Origin: Heritagella_A intestinalis
GTDB taxonomy: Bacteria > Bacillota > Clostridia > Oscillospirales > Acutalibacteraceae
Direction: 5' to 3'
DNA length: 64,000 nucleotides
Assembly (NCBI GenBank): GCA_904418995.1
Contig: CAJFQF010000003.1
Span: forward strand, 124,001 to 188,000
The notes beneath the pieces are model-generated. The model worked only from the letters and a program-made list of their open reading frames with translations, ran no database searches and had not been told where the DNA came from. Of this stretch, positions 25,056 to 33,779 are shown in pieces. Numbering within the stretch: the first letter of the stretch is position 1; each line of letters begins with the position of its first letter. The position numbers and the translations under genes were made by a program.

Positions 25056-25379
25056 TCAGCGGCAGCTGAAGGTGCTGCACTCGGTCTCGCTTTTGTTGGT
25101 GACGTTGCCGCAGCAGCAGTCCACGCAGACATTGGAGGCTTCGCAGCTGCCCTGGCAGTTATACTGGCACCGGCCGGCTTCACACCGGATGCTGGAAGAA
25201 CTGCCGGCATGGCCGCCGGCCTGGTTCATGGGCGCCTGGCCCCGCTTCTCTTCATAGGAAGCGCAGCAGGTCTGGCTGCTGGTGTCGGCGTTGTTCCCGC
25301 TCACATGGATGCCGGGCAGGGCGCAGCGGCCCGCCTGATAGTGGGCGCAGGAGGTTACTTTACATTCCAAATGGGTCAT
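25056..25379 (-). CDS. DUF1540 cysteine-rich protein
   Basis: Encodes 107 residues from the ATG at 25379, after AAAGGATG; a GTG two codons upstream is also possible. Two cysteine-rich segments are visible: LECKVTSCAHYQAGRCALPGI with TCCASY (residues 4-40), and IRCEAGRCQYNCQGSCEASNV with ETECSTFSC (about 64-105). This C-x4-C-x-x-N/H-C pattern in two copies defines the DUF1540 family of small, probably metal-binding clostridial proteins. Function is unknown. Confidence 0.85.
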   Translation of the reverse strand: MTHLECKVTSCAHYQAGRCALPGIHVSGNNADTSSQTCCASYEEKRGQAPMNQAGGHAGSSSSIRCEAGRCQYNCQGSCEASNVCVDCCCGNVTNKSETECSTFSCR

Positions 25380-25426
25380 TTGCACTCATCCTTTCTGACA
25401 AATCACAGACCAAAATACGAACAGGG

Positions 25427-25496
25427 CAGAGAGGGCGCTTCCCTCTCTGGCCTATCCTTCCCCGTTTGCCGTTTCCTTATACAGGCCCGCCTGTAT
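25427..25496 (+). promoter_or_regulatory. Two palindromes upstream of fabH
   Basis: CAGAGAGGG/CCCTCTCTG (25427-25449, 5-base centre, no T-run) and ATACAGG-CCCG-CCTGTAT (25479-25496), the second 34 bases before the fabH start. They may be operators or leader hairpins. They do not match the FapR consensus. No clear -10/-35 pair was found. Confidence 0.4.
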
Positions 25497-25530
25497 GTTG
25501 TATCATAAAAACCTTCAGGAGGTATTGATT

Positions 25531-26487
25531 ATGAATTTTAAAATCATCGGGACCGGGAGAGCCTGCCCCGCCTGCGTGAAAACCAACGACGACCTGACGG
25601 AGTTCCTGGATACCTCGGACGAGTGGATTCGCACCCGTACCGGCATTGAGGAGCGCCATGTGATGCAGGACGGCGAAAGCATCTCCCAGCTGGCTGTCCA
25701 GGCGGCGCGGGCTGCCCTGGAAAACGCAGAAACCGACCCTTCGGAGCTGGACTTTGTCATCTGCTCCACCATCCGGGGCGACTATATCACCCCCTCTATG
25801 GCCTGTATTGTGGCCCGGGATTTGGGGGTGCGCTGCATGGCCTTTGATTTGAACGCCGCCTGCTCCGGTTTTATTTATGCCCTGGACTGCGCCGCCGGCT
25901 ACTTTGAGCGGGGCCGCGCCAAAAAGGGCCTGATTGTTTCCGCAGAAGCCATGTCCAAAATGGTGGACTGGCAGGACCGGGCCACCTGCGTTTTGTTCGG
26001 CGACGCCGCCGGCGCCGCCGTGCTGGAACTGGGCGACAATGTGCTGGCTTCCCAGCTGAGCTCCAACGGCAATGTGGACGCCCTGAACATTCCCCATGTC
26101 TACGGCAATTCCCCCTTCAGCCACGACGACGCCCAGCCCTCTTACCTCCACATGGACGGCCACGAGGTCTATAAGTTCGCTGTAAACGCCATGGCCACGG
26201 GCCTGGCGGAGACCATCCAGGCGGCAGGCTTGGAGCAGTCCCAGATCGACCATGTGCTGCCCCACCAGGCCAATATGCGCATTATCCAGTCGGCCATGAA
26301 GAAGCTCAGCATCCCCCACGACCGCTACCGCATCAACATCAACCGCTACGGCAATACCTCCTCCGCCTGCATCCCGGTGCTCCTGGACGAGCTGAACCAG
26401 GCCGGCAAATTAGAGCGGGGGCAGATTCTGGCATTGACGGCCTTTGGCGGCGGCCTGACCAACGGCGCTATGGTGCTGCGCTGGTAA
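25531..26487 (+). CDS. fabH: 3-oxoacyl-ACP synthase III
   Basis: Encodes 318 residues from the ATG at 25531 with AGGAGG at 25517. FabH joins acetyl-CoA (or a branched acyl-CoA) to malonyl-ACP to start type II fatty-acid synthesis. The catalytic triad is visible: Cys111 in NAACSG, His245 in LPHQANMRI and Asn275 in RYGNTSSA. TSDEWI-x-TRTGI-x-ER near the start and the C-terminal FGGGLTNGAMVLRW are typical. It leads the fab/acc cluster but is separated from fabK by 163 bases with their own promoter. Confidence 0.97.
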   Translation: MNFKIIGTGRACPACVKTNDDLTEFLDTSDEWIRTRTGIEERHVMQDGESISQLAVQAARAALENAETDPSELDFVICSTIRGDYITPSMACIVARDLGVRCMAFDLNAACSGFIYALDCAAGYFERGRAKKGLIVSAEAMSKMVDWQDRATCVLFGDAAGAAVLELGDNVLASQLSSNGNVDALNIPHVYGNSPFSHDDAQPSYLHMDGHEVYKFAVNAMATGLAETIQAAGLEQSQIDHVLPHQANMRIIQSAMKKLSIPHDRYRININRYGNTSSACIPVLLDELNQAGKLERGQILALTAFGGGLTNGAMVLRW

Positions 26488-26545
26488 AAGGGCCGGGTTC
26501 AGGCGGAATGTTTTTGGCAAATTCGAGTTTTTTCCTTGGAAAAAC

Positions 26546-26611
26546 TTGAAAAAACCGCAAAAAAACAGTATGCTAATTAGATATGGAACCTATAATACTT
26601 TGAATGTCAAA
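26546..26611 (+). promoter_or_regulatory. fabK operon promoter(s) with a FabT-like operator
   Basis: TTGAAA (26546-26551), 17-bp spacer, TATGCT (26569-26574). A second -10, TATAAT, is at 26591-26596. Directly after it lies a perfect palindrome TTTGA-ATG-TCAAA (26599-26611), like the TTTGA-N3-TCAAA boxes bound by the MarR-type fatty-acid regulator FabT in streptococci and lactococci. No fabT gene is in this window. Confidence 0.65.
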
Positions 26612-26650
26612 TGAAAACCGAGAAATTATTCGAAGGAGTGTTCTACCATT

Positions 26651-27598
26651 ATGATTCGTACACCAATCTGCGACCTGCTGGGGATTGAATACCCCATTTT
26701 CCAGGGGGGCATGGCCTGGGTGGCCGATGCCAGCCTGGCTTCCGCTGTTTCCAACGGGGGCGGCTTAGGGCTCATTGCCGCCATGAATTCCAACGGCGAG
26801 CAGCTCCGGGAAGAAATCCGCAAGTGCCGTGAAATGACGGACAAGCCCTTTGGCGTGAACATCATGCTCATGAGCCCCTTTGTGGAGGAGACCGCCAAGG
26901 TTGTGATAGAGGAGAAGGTCCCCGTGATCACCACCGGCGCAGGCAACCCCAGCCGCTATATGGAAGCTTGGCTGGCAGCCGGCATTAAGGTCATCCCCGT
27001 GGTTCCCTCCACCGGCGTGGCCCGGATGGTGGAAAAGCACGGCGCAGCGGCAGTCATTGCCGAGGGCGGCGAGAGCGGCGGCCATATCGGCGAGCTGACC
27101 ACCATGGCCCTGGTGCCCCAGGTGTGCGACGCAGTCTCCATTCCGGTGCTGGCAGCCGGCGGTATTGCCGACGGCCGGGGCATTGCGGCTTCCTTTATGC
27201 TGGGCGCAGTGGGCGTCCAGGTGGGCACCCGCTTCCTGGTAGCCAACGAGTGCACCATCAGCCAGGTGTATAAGGATAAGGTCCTCAAGGCCCGTGATAC
27301 GGACACCATCGTCACCGGCAAGCGCCTGGGCCATCCCATGCGTTCCCTGAAGAACCCCTTCTCCAAGGAGTTCGCCAAGCTGGAATACGACACCTCCGTC
27401 ACCGCCGAGGAGCTGGAGAAGATGGGCCTGGGCGCCCTGCGCCGGGCTGCCCGCGAGGGCGACGCCAAGGGCGGCACCTTCCTGGCGGGCCAGGTGGCTT
27501 CCATGGTGAAGAAGGAGCAGCCTGCCGCTGAAATCATCACCGAGATGTTTGCAGAAGCAGAAGAAATTCTGAAGGGGGCTGCGAAATGGGTAAGATAG
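26651..27598 (+). CDS. fabK: Enoyl-ACP reductase II (FMN-dependent)
   Basis: Encodes 315 residues from the ATG at 26651 after AAGGAG. FabK performs the last step of the elongation cycle, reducing trans-2-enoyl-ACP with NAD(P)H and FMN. It resists triclosan, unlike FabI. Seen: PIFQGGMAWVADASLASAVS, GGLGLIAAMN, GVNIMLMSP, VITTGAGNP, AEGGESGGHIGELTTMALVPQV and PVLAAGGIADGRGIAASFMLGAVGVQ, matching the nitronate-monooxygenase-like barrel. The gene overlaps fabD by 13 bases. Confidence 0.95.
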   Translation: MIRTPICDLLGIEYPIFQGGMAWVADASLASAVSNGGGLGLIAAMNSNGEQLREEIRKCREMTDKPFGVNIMLMSPFVEETAKVVIEEKVPVITTGAGNPSRYMEAWLAAGIKVIPVVPSTGVARMVEKHGAAAVIAEGGESGGHIGELTTMALVPQVCDAVSIPVLAAGGIADGRGIAASFMLGAVGVQVGTRFLVANECTISQVYKDKVLKARDTDTIVTGKRLGHPMRSLKNPFSKEFAKLEYDTSVTAEELEKMGLGALRRAAREGDAKGGTFLAGQVASMVKKEQPAAEIITEMFAEAEEILKGAAKWVR

Positions 27599-28536
27599 CA
27601 TTTTTGTTCAGCGGCCAGGGGGCCCAGTATCCCGGTATGGGCAAGTCCCTCTATGAGAAGAACACCGCTGCGAAATATACTTTTGAGCAGGCGGACGCCA
27701 TCCGCCCCGGCACCTCCGCCCAGTGCTTTGAGGGCACCAAGGAGGAGCTGAGCCAGACCGTCAACACCCAGCCCTGCCTCTACTGCGTGGATTTGGCCGC
27801 AGCCGAGGCCCTGCGGGACGAGGGCATTGTCCCCGACGCCGTGGCGGGCTTCTCCCTGGGGGAGATTGCAGCCCTGACCTTTGCCGGGGTGTTCACCCGC
27901 CAGGACGGTTTTTCCTTTGTGTGCAAGCGCGGCCAGCACATGAGCGACGCCACCCAGAAAACCGGCGGCAGCATGGCAGCAGTGCTCAAGCTCACCAATG
28001 AGAAGGTCAACGAGCTGGCCGCCCCCTATGACAAAGTGTTCCCCGTGAACTACAACTGCCCCGGGCAGGTTTCCGTGGCCGGCGAAAAAGAGCAGCTGGA
28101 CGCTTTCTGCGGGGACTGCAAGGCAGCCGGCGCTCGGGTAGTGCCCCTGGCTGTCAGCGGCGCGTTCCATTCTCCCTTTATGGATGAAGCCGCCGCCGCT
28201 TTGGCGGAGGAGCTGGGGGGCATCCCGGTGCAGAAGGCCGTGGTGCCTGTGTACTCCAATGCCAGCGCAGAGCTGTATCCCGATGATGCCCAGGGTATCC
28301 GGGCCGCCATTGCCACCCAGGTGAACCACCCGGTCCAGTGGCAGGCAATTTTGGAAAAACTCCACGCCGATGGCTTTGACACCTTTATTGAGTGCGGCGC
28401 AGGCAAGACCCTGGCCGGCCTGGTGAAGAAGACCCTCAAGGGCGTGAACATTTATAACGTAGAAGATGCCGACGGCCTGAAAGCCGTTGTGGACGCGCTG
28501 AAGGCCGAAGCTGCCGGCGCGGAGAATATCCAGTAA
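27586..28536 (+). CDS. fabD: Malonyl-CoA:ACP transacylase
   Basis: Encodes 316 residues from the ATG at 27586, inside the end of fabK (translational coupling). FabD loads malonyl from CoA onto ACP. FLFSGQGAQYPGMG at the start, Ser90 in GFSLGE, His195 in GAFHSPFM and the C-terminal ECGAGKTLAGL are characteristic. The usual Arg after the active site is in the CKRGQHMSD segment. Confidence 0.97.
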   Translation: MGKIAFLFSGQGAQYPGMGKSLYEKNTAAKYTFEQADAIRPGTSAQCFEGTKEELSQTVNTQPCLYCVDLAAAEALRDEGIVPDAVAGFSLGEIAALTFAGVFTRQDGFSFVCKRGQHMSDATQKTGGSMAAVLKLTNEKVNELAAPYDKVFPVNYNCPGQVSVAGEKEQLDAFCGDCKAAGARVVPLAVSGAFHSPFMDEAAAALAEELGGIPVQKAVVPVYSNASAELYPDDAQGIRAAIATQVNHPVQWQAILEKLHADGFDTFIECGAGKTLAGLVKKTLKGVNIYNVEDADGLKAVVDALKAEAAGAENIQ

Positions 28537-28553
28537 GGAAGGGGATTATCATC

Positions 28554-29297
28554 ATGATGCTCGAAAATAAGGTGGCCGTCGTCACCGGCGGCGCTGCCGG
28601 TATCGGCCGTTCCATTGCCCTGACCATGGCAAAAGAGGGCGCCAATATCGCCATTCTGGACGTGTGCAAGCCCGAGACCGCCCAGGAGGCCTGCGCCCTC
28701 ATCGGGGAGACCGGCGCTGCGGTGAAGTTCTATCACTGCGACGTTTCCAACTTTGAGCTGGTGGACAGCACCATCAAGCAGGTCATTGCCGATTTGGGCG
28801 GCGTGGACATCCTGGTCAACAACGCCGGCATCACCCGGGACGCCCTGCTGGTGTCCATGAAGGAGGCCGACTTTGACGCGGTTATCGCCATCAATCTCAA
28901 GGGCGTGTTCAACACCATCCACGCCTGCTATCACCACTTTATGCGCAAGCGCAGCGGCCGGATTATCAACATCTCTTCCGTCACCGGCCTCATGGGCAAC
29001 CCGGGCCAGGCCAACTACACCGCCGCCAAGGCGGGCATTATCGGCCTGACCAAGACCACCGCCAAGGAGCTGGCTTCCCGGGGCGTTACCTGCAATGCCA
29101 TCGCCCCCGGCTTTATCCAGACTGCCATGACCGACGTCCTCAGCGACAAGGCCAAGAAGGCTATGCTGGACGCCGTCCCCATGAAGCGCATGGGCCAGCC
29201 CGAGGACATCGCCAAGACCGCCCTGTATCTGGCCAGCGACCTGTCCTCCTATGTCACCGGTGAAGTCATCCGGGTAGACGGCGGCATGTGCATGTAA
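28554..29297 (+). CDS. fabG: 3-oxoacyl-ACP reductase
   Basis: Encodes 247 residues from the ATG at 28554 (a second ATG follows directly) after AAGGAAGGGG. FabG is an NADPH-dependent short-chain dehydrogenase reducing 3-oxoacyl-ACP. Seen: TGGAAGIG (11-18), DILVNNAGITRD, Ser142 in NISSVTG and Tyr155-x3-Lys159 in ANYTAAKAG. The C-terminus YVTGEVIRVDGGMCM is standard. Confidence 0.97.
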   Translation: MMLENKVAVVTGGAAGIGRSIALTMAKEGANIAILDVCKPETAQEACALIGETGAAVKFYHCDVSNFELVDSTIKQVIADLGGVDILVNNAGITRDALLVSMKEADFDAVIAINLKGVFNTIHACYHHFMRKRSGRIINISSVTGLMGNPGQANYTAAKAGIIGLTKTTAKELASRGVTCNAIAPGFIQTAMTDVLSDKAKKAMLDAVPMKRMGQPEDIAKTALYLASDLSSYVTGEVIRVDGGMCM

Positions 29298-29349
29298 GCT
29301 TTTCATTCAGAAGAAATCCCATTATTTCGGAAATATCGGAGGTATCTCA

Positions 29350-30585
29350 ATGAGACGAGTTGTGATTACCGGAGTAGGCGCCGTTTCCCCTGTCGGCAAT
29401 ACTGCGGAAGAGACCTGGAGCAGCCTGATTGCAGGAAAAAGCGGCATCGGCCCTATTACCCACTTTGACACCAGCGACCCCGCCTGCAAGGTCAAGCTGG
29501 CTGCGGAAGTGAAGGATTTTGACCCCTCCCTGTATATGGAAAAGGGCGACATCCGCAAGTCCGACCTCTATTCCCAGTATGCCATGGCCGCCGCTGTGCA
29601 GGCCATGCAGGACAGTGGGCTGGAGGGGAACATTGATTCCCAGCGCCTGGGCGTGTATGTAGGCTCCGGCATCGGCGGCATGGACACCTTTGTGGACCAG
29701 TGCAACACCCTGGAGCAGAAGGGCATGAAGCGGATCTCCCCCTTCTTTATCCCCATGATGATTTCCAATATGGCGGCCGGCAACATCGCCATCCGCTTTA
29801 AGGCCAAGGGCCCCTCCATGTGCGTGACCACTGCCTGCGCCACCTCGGCCCACGCCATTGGTGAGGCATTCCACACCATCCGTTACGGCTATGCCGACGC
29901 CATGATTGCCGGCGGCGCAGAGGCTACCATCAACAAGCTGGCCGTAGCCGGCTTTACCAACTGTAAGGCCCTGACCACCGAAGAGGACCCCAACCGTGCT
30001 TCCATCCCCTTTGACAAGGAGCGCAGCGGTTTTGTGATGGGCGAGGGCGGCGCAGTTCTGGTGCTGGAAGAGTATGAGCACGCCAAGGCCCGGGGCGCGA
30101 AAATCTATGCGGAAATCGTGGGCTATGGCAACACCAACGACGCTTACCACATGACCGCTCCCGAACCCAACGCAGAGGGTTCCGCCAAGAGCATTGAGCT
30201 GGCCGTGCAGGAAGCCGGGATGCCCGCAGACGCCGTGCTGTATATCAACGCCCACGGCACCAGCACCCCCCTCAACGACAAGACCGAGACCCTGGCCATC
30301 AAGAAGGCCCTGGGCGAGGAAGCGGCCCACAAGGCCATGGTCAGCTCCACCAAGAGCATGACCGGCCATATGCTGGGCGCTACCGGCGCACTGGAAGCCA
30401 TGGCCTGCGCTTATGCCCTGCGGGACGGCGTGGTGCCCCCCACCATCAACTATCGGGAGCCCGACCCGGAGTGCGATTTGGATTATGTTCCCAACGAGGC
30501 CCGGAAGGCCGATATTGAATATGCCATTACCACCAACCTGGGCTTTGGCGGCCACAACGCCTGCCTGGTGCTGAAAAAAATCTAA
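29350..30585 (+). CDS. fabF: 3-oxoacyl-ACP synthase II
   Basis: Encodes 411 residues from the ATG at 29350 after GGAGG. FabF extends acyl-ACP with malonyl-ACP. The triad is Cys163 in TTACATS, His302 in NAHGTSTPLND and His340 in MTGHMLGATG. The opening RRVVITGVGAVSPVG is standard. It follows fabG by 52 bases with no terminator. Confidence 0.97.
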   Translation: MRRVVITGVGAVSPVGNTAEETWSSLIAGKSGIGPITHFDTSDPACKVKLAAEVKDFDPSLYMEKGDIRKSDLYSQYAMAAAVQAMQDSGLEGNIDSQRLGVYVGSGIGGMDTFVDQCNTLEQKGMKRISPFFIPMMISNMAAGNIAIRFKAKGPSMCVTTACATSAHAIGEAFHTIRYGYADAMIAGGAEATINKLAVAGFTNCKALTTEEDPNRASIPFDKERSGFVMGEGGAVLVLEEYEHAKARGAKIYAEIVGYGNTNDAYHMTAPEPNAEGSAKSIELAVQEAGMPADAVLYINAHGTSTPLNDKTETLAIKKALGEEAAHKAMVSSTKSMTGHMLGATGALEAMACAYALRDGVVPPTINYREPDPECDLDYVPNEARKADIEYAITTNLGFGGHNACLVLKKI

Positions 30586-30601
30586 AGGAGGGCTTATCCC
30601 T

Positions 30602-31075
30602 ATGAATTTGGAAGAAATTCGCACGCTGGCGGAGATTATGAGCCAAAACGGCCTGACCGCCATTGAGATTACCGAAGGGGAGACCAACATCCGCCTGGAA
30701 AAGGAACAGCCCCTGCCGGCTCCCGCTCCCATGTGCATCTCCGCCGCCCCCGCCGCTGTGCCGGCTGCCCCGGCCGCCGCTGCCGTCCCTGCGCAGGAAG
30801 CCGCCCCGGCCCCGGCCGCTCCCTCCGGCGACTTCAGCAACCTCCAGGAGGTCAAGTCCCCCATGGTGGGCGTGTTCTATGATTCCCCCTCCCCGGAGGC
30901 CGACCCCTATGTGAAGGTGGGCGACAAGGTCAAGAAGGGCGATGTGCTGTGCATCATTGAGGCCATGAAGCTCCTCAACGAAATCACGGCGGAATCCGAT
31001 GGGGAAATCGTGGACATCTGCGCCCATAACGGCGACGTGGTGGAATACGGCCAGACCCTGTTTAAGATTTTTTAA
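30602..31075 (+). CDS. accB: Acetyl-CoA carboxylase biotin carboxyl carrier protein
   Basis: Encodes 157 residues from the ATG at 30602 after AAAGGAGGG. The N-terminal ~38 residues form the interaction segment, followed by an Ala/Pro linker (about 39-75) and the biotinyl domain. Lys123 in IIEAMKLLNEI is the biotin attachment site; the family's EAMKM carries Leu here instead of the second Met, a known mild variant. It carries carboxyl groups between AccC and AccAD. Confidence 0.96.
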   Translation: MNLEEIRTLAEIMSQNGLTAIEITEGETNIRLEKEQPLPAPAPMCISAAPAAVPAAPAAAAVPAQEAAPAPAAPSGDFSNLQEVKSPMVGVFYDSPSPEADPYVKVGDKVKKGDVLCIIEAMKLLNEITAESDGEIVDICAHNGDVVEYGQTLFKIF

Positions 31076-31095
31076 GAGACGAGGAGGATGCTTTC

Positions 31096-31503
31096 ATGAA
31101 TCGAGAAGAGTTGAAAGGAATCCTGCCCCACCGGGAGCCCATGCTCCTGCTGGATGAGGCGGAGCGGGTAGGCGAAGAAGCGGTGGGAAAATACACCGTC
31201 AAGGGCGATGAGTATTTCCTCCAGGGCCACTTCCCCGGGATGCCGGTGATGCCCGGCGTCATCCAGCTGGAAATTATGGCCCAGACCTGCTGCGTCCTCA
31301 TGCAGGACGAGGTCAAGGGGAAGAATACCTTCTATACCGGCATTGACAAGGCCCGGTTTAAGAATAAGGTGCTGCCCGGGGACACCCTGGAAATGCACTG
31401 CAGCCTGGTGAAGAGCCGCCCGCCCTTCTATTTTGCCAAGGGAAAGGGCTATGTCAACGGCAAGCTGGCCGTCAGCGCGGAGCTTTCCTTTGCGCTTCTG
31501 TAA
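31096..31503 (+). CDS. fabZ: 3-hydroxyacyl-ACP dehydratase
   Basis: Encodes 135 residues from the ATG at 31096 after GAGGAGG. FabZ dehydrates 3-hydroxyacyl-ACP. The hot-dog fold motif is LQGHFPGMPVMPGVIQLEIMAQ with His45 and Glu59 as the catalytic pair; LPHREPMLLLDE lies near the start. It is the only dehydratase in the cluster; no FabA or FabM is seen, so unsaturated-chain synthesis is not explained here. Confidence 0.96.
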   Translation: MNREELKGILPHREPMLLLDEAERVGEEAVGKYTVKGDEYFLQGHFPGMPVMPGVIQLEIMAQTCCVLMQDEVKGKNTFYTGIDKARFKNKVLPGDTLEMHCSLVKSRPPFYFAKGKGYVNGKLAVSAELSFALL

Positions 31504-31518
31504 AGGAGGGCAGCCCTG

Positions 31519-32877
31519 ATGTTTTCCAAAATTCTGATTGCCAACCGGGGCGAAATCGCCGTGCGGATTATCCGCGCCTGCAAGGAGATGGGCATCTCCA
31601 CGGTGGCGGTGTTTTCCGAGGCGGACCGGGAGGCCCTGCATGTGAGCATGGCGGACGAGAGCGTCTGCATCGGCCCGGCCCCTGTGCAGGAAAGCTATCT
31701 GAACATGACCGCCATTATTTCCGCGGCTGTGGCCACTCGGGCGGAGGCCATCCATCCCGGCTATGGCCTGCTTTCTGAAAACGCCCGGTTCGCCGAGCTG
31801 TGCCAGCAGTGCCATATCGCCTTTATCGGCCCCAGCCCGGAGGTTATCTCCAAAATGGGGGATAAGGACATTGCCCGCAAGACCATGATGGCTGCCGGCG
31901 TGCCGGTTATCCCCGGCTGCGACGTTATCGAGGACGTCCACGAGGCCCACAAGAAGGCCGACGAAATCGGCTACCCCCTGCTGGTGAAGGCCCGCAGCGG
32001 CGGCGGCGGCCGCGGTATCCGCAAGGTGGAGCGCAGCGAGGATTTCGAGAGCGCTTTCCTCACCGCTTCCAGCGAGGCGGAGAAGGCCTTCGGCGACGGC
32101 GGCGTGTATATGGAGAAGTTCCTCTATCCCGCCAAGCACATTGAGATGCAGCTCCTCTGCGACCAGCAGGGGAACGTGGTGGCCCTGGGCGAGCGGGAAT
32201 GCTCGGTCCAGCGGAAGAACCAGAAGCTCATTGAGGAGAGCCCCGCCAACACCCTGACCCCGGAGAACCGGAAAAAGATGATTGACGTGGCGGTGCGTGC
32301 CGCTAAGGCCGCCCACTATACCAGCGTGGGCACCATTGAGTTCCTCATGGACAAGGACGGGAGCTTCTACTTTATGGAGATGAACACCCGCCTCCAGGTG
32401 GAGCACTCTGTCACCGAGATGGTCAGCAACATCGACATTGTCAAGTGGCAGATCCGTATTGCCGCCGGGGTGCCCCTCTCTTTCAAACAGGAGGATGTGC
32501 GCCTTACCGGCCACGCCATTGAGTGCCGCATTAACGCCGAGAACCCGGACAAGGATTTCCGTCCCAGCTGCGGCCGGATTACTCTGCTCCACGTCCCCGG
32601 CGGGCCCTTTGTGCGGTTTGACACCGCCCTGTATCAGGACTACATGATACCGCCCTTCTATGATTCCATGGTGGGCAAGCTCATTGTCTGCGCCCAGACC
32701 CGGGAGGAGGCCATCCGCAAGATGCAGGCCGCCCTGTGCGAGCTGATCGTGGAGGGTGTGGAACATAACGCCGAGCTCCACATGGAGATTTTGAGCGACC
32801 CGGAATTTGCCGGCGGCGACTACTACACCAATTACATGGAAAAACGGGAGAAAGCCCGGGATAAGGAGGTCTCCTGA
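31519..32877 (+). CDS. accC: Acetyl-CoA carboxylase, biotin carboxylase subunit
   Basis: Encodes 452 residues from the ATG at 31519 after AAAGGAGGG. AccC uses ATP to carboxylate biotin on AccB. Seen: KILIANRGEIAVRIIRACKEMG, HPGYGLLSENARFAE, the ATP-grasp glycine loop ARSGGGGRGIRKV, ECSVQRKNQKLIEE and FMEMNTRLQVEHSVTEMV. The stop overlaps the accD start by one base. Confidence 0.97.
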   Translation: MFSKILIANRGEIAVRIIRACKEMGISTVAVFSEADREALHVSMADESVCIGPAPVQESYLNMTAIISAAVATRAEAIHPGYGLLSENARFAELCQQCHIAFIGPSPEVISKMGDKDIARKTMMAAGVPVIPGCDVIEDVHEAHKKADEIGYPLLVKARSGGGGRGIRKVERSEDFESAFLTASSEAEKAFGDGGVYMEKFLYPAKHIEMQLLCDQQGNVVALGERECSVQRKNQKLIEESPANTLTPENRKKMIDVAVRAAKAAHYTSVGTIEFLMDKDGSFYFMEMNTRLQVEHSVTEMVSNIDIVKWQIRIAAGVPLSFKQEDVRLTGHAIECRINAENPDKDFRPSCGRITLLHVPGGPFVRFDTALYQDYMIPPFYDSMVGKLIVCAQTREEAIRKMQAALCELIVEGVEHNAELHMEILSDPEFAGGDYYTNYMEKREKARDKEVS

Positions 32878-33779
32878 TGCTTCCCAAGAATTTATTCAAA
32901 AAACCCATGAATACCTTGGAGAACGCTTATGAAAAGCTCACCAAAACTGCCGCGCCGGATGTGCCCAGCGAAATGTGCACCTCCTGCCCGGAGTGCCGCG
33001 CTATGCTGTTCTCCAGCGACCTCAGCGAAAACAACAACGTCTGCCCCAAGTGCGGCCACCATTTCCGCATTAACGCCCGGCAGCGCATCAGCATGATTGC
33101 CGATGAAGGCACCTTCCAGGAGCTCTATGGGGAACTGCGCTCCAAGAATGTCATCGGCTTCCCCAATTACGATAAAAAGCTCAAGCATGCCTATCTGGAC
33201 AGTGCCGAAAGGGAAAGCGTGGTCTGCGGCACTGCGGAGGTGGGCGGCTGGCCCTGCTGCCTGTTTGTCATGGAGCCCTATTTCATGATGGGCAGCATGG
33301 GCACTGTGGCCGGGGAAAAGATTACCCGGATTTTTGAATACGCCACTGTCCACCACCTGCCGGTGATTGGATTCACTGTTTCCGGCGGCGCCCGGATGCA
33401 GGAGGGCATCCTCTCCCTGATGCAGATGGCCAAGACCAGCGGCGCGGTGAAGCGCCACAGTGAAGCCGGCGGTTTGTATATCACCGTCCTCACAGACCCC
33501 ACCACCGGCGGCGTCACCGCCAGCTTTGCCATGGATGCGGACATCACCCTGGCGGAGCCCAAGGCCCTCATTGGCTTTGCCGGCCCCCGGGTCATTGAGC
33601 AGACCATCCGGCAGAAGCTGCCGGCAGGCTTCCAGCGGGCGGAGTTCCAGCTGGAAAAGGGCTTTGTGGACGCTGTGGTCCCCAGAGGGGAACAGAAGGA
33701 ATACCTGACCCGGCTGCTTTCCTTCCACGCCCCGGCGGAAGAGGTTGCCAAGAAGAAGGAGGCGTCTGCAAATGGCTGA
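32877..33779 (+). CDS. accD: Acetyl-CoA carboxylase carboxyltransferase, beta subunit
   Basis: Encodes 300 residues from the ATG at 32877 (TGATG overlap with accC), with AAGGAGG upstream. AccD forms the carboxyltransferase with AccA. The N-terminal zinc ribbon is Cys37-x2-Cys40-x15-Cys56-x2-Cys59. The crotonase-type core shows VSGGARMQEGILSLMQMAKT and LTDPTTGGVTASFAMDADI with IGFAGPRVIEQT. It overlaps accA by 8 bases. Confidence 0.97.
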   Translation: MLPKNLFKKPMNTLENAYEKLTKTAAPDVPSEMCTSCPECRAMLFSSDLSENNNVCPKCGHHFRINARQRISMIADEGTFQELYGELRSKNVIGFPNYDKKLKHAYLDSAERESVVCGTAEVGGWPCCLFVMEPYFMMGSMGTVAGEKITRIFEYATVHHLPVIGFTVSGGARMQEGILSLMQMAKTSGAVKRHSEAGGLYITVLTDPTTGGVTASFAMDADITLAEPKALIGFAGPRVIEQTIRQKLPAGFQRAEFQLEKGFVDAVVPRGEQKEYLTRLLSFHAPAEEVAKKKEASANG

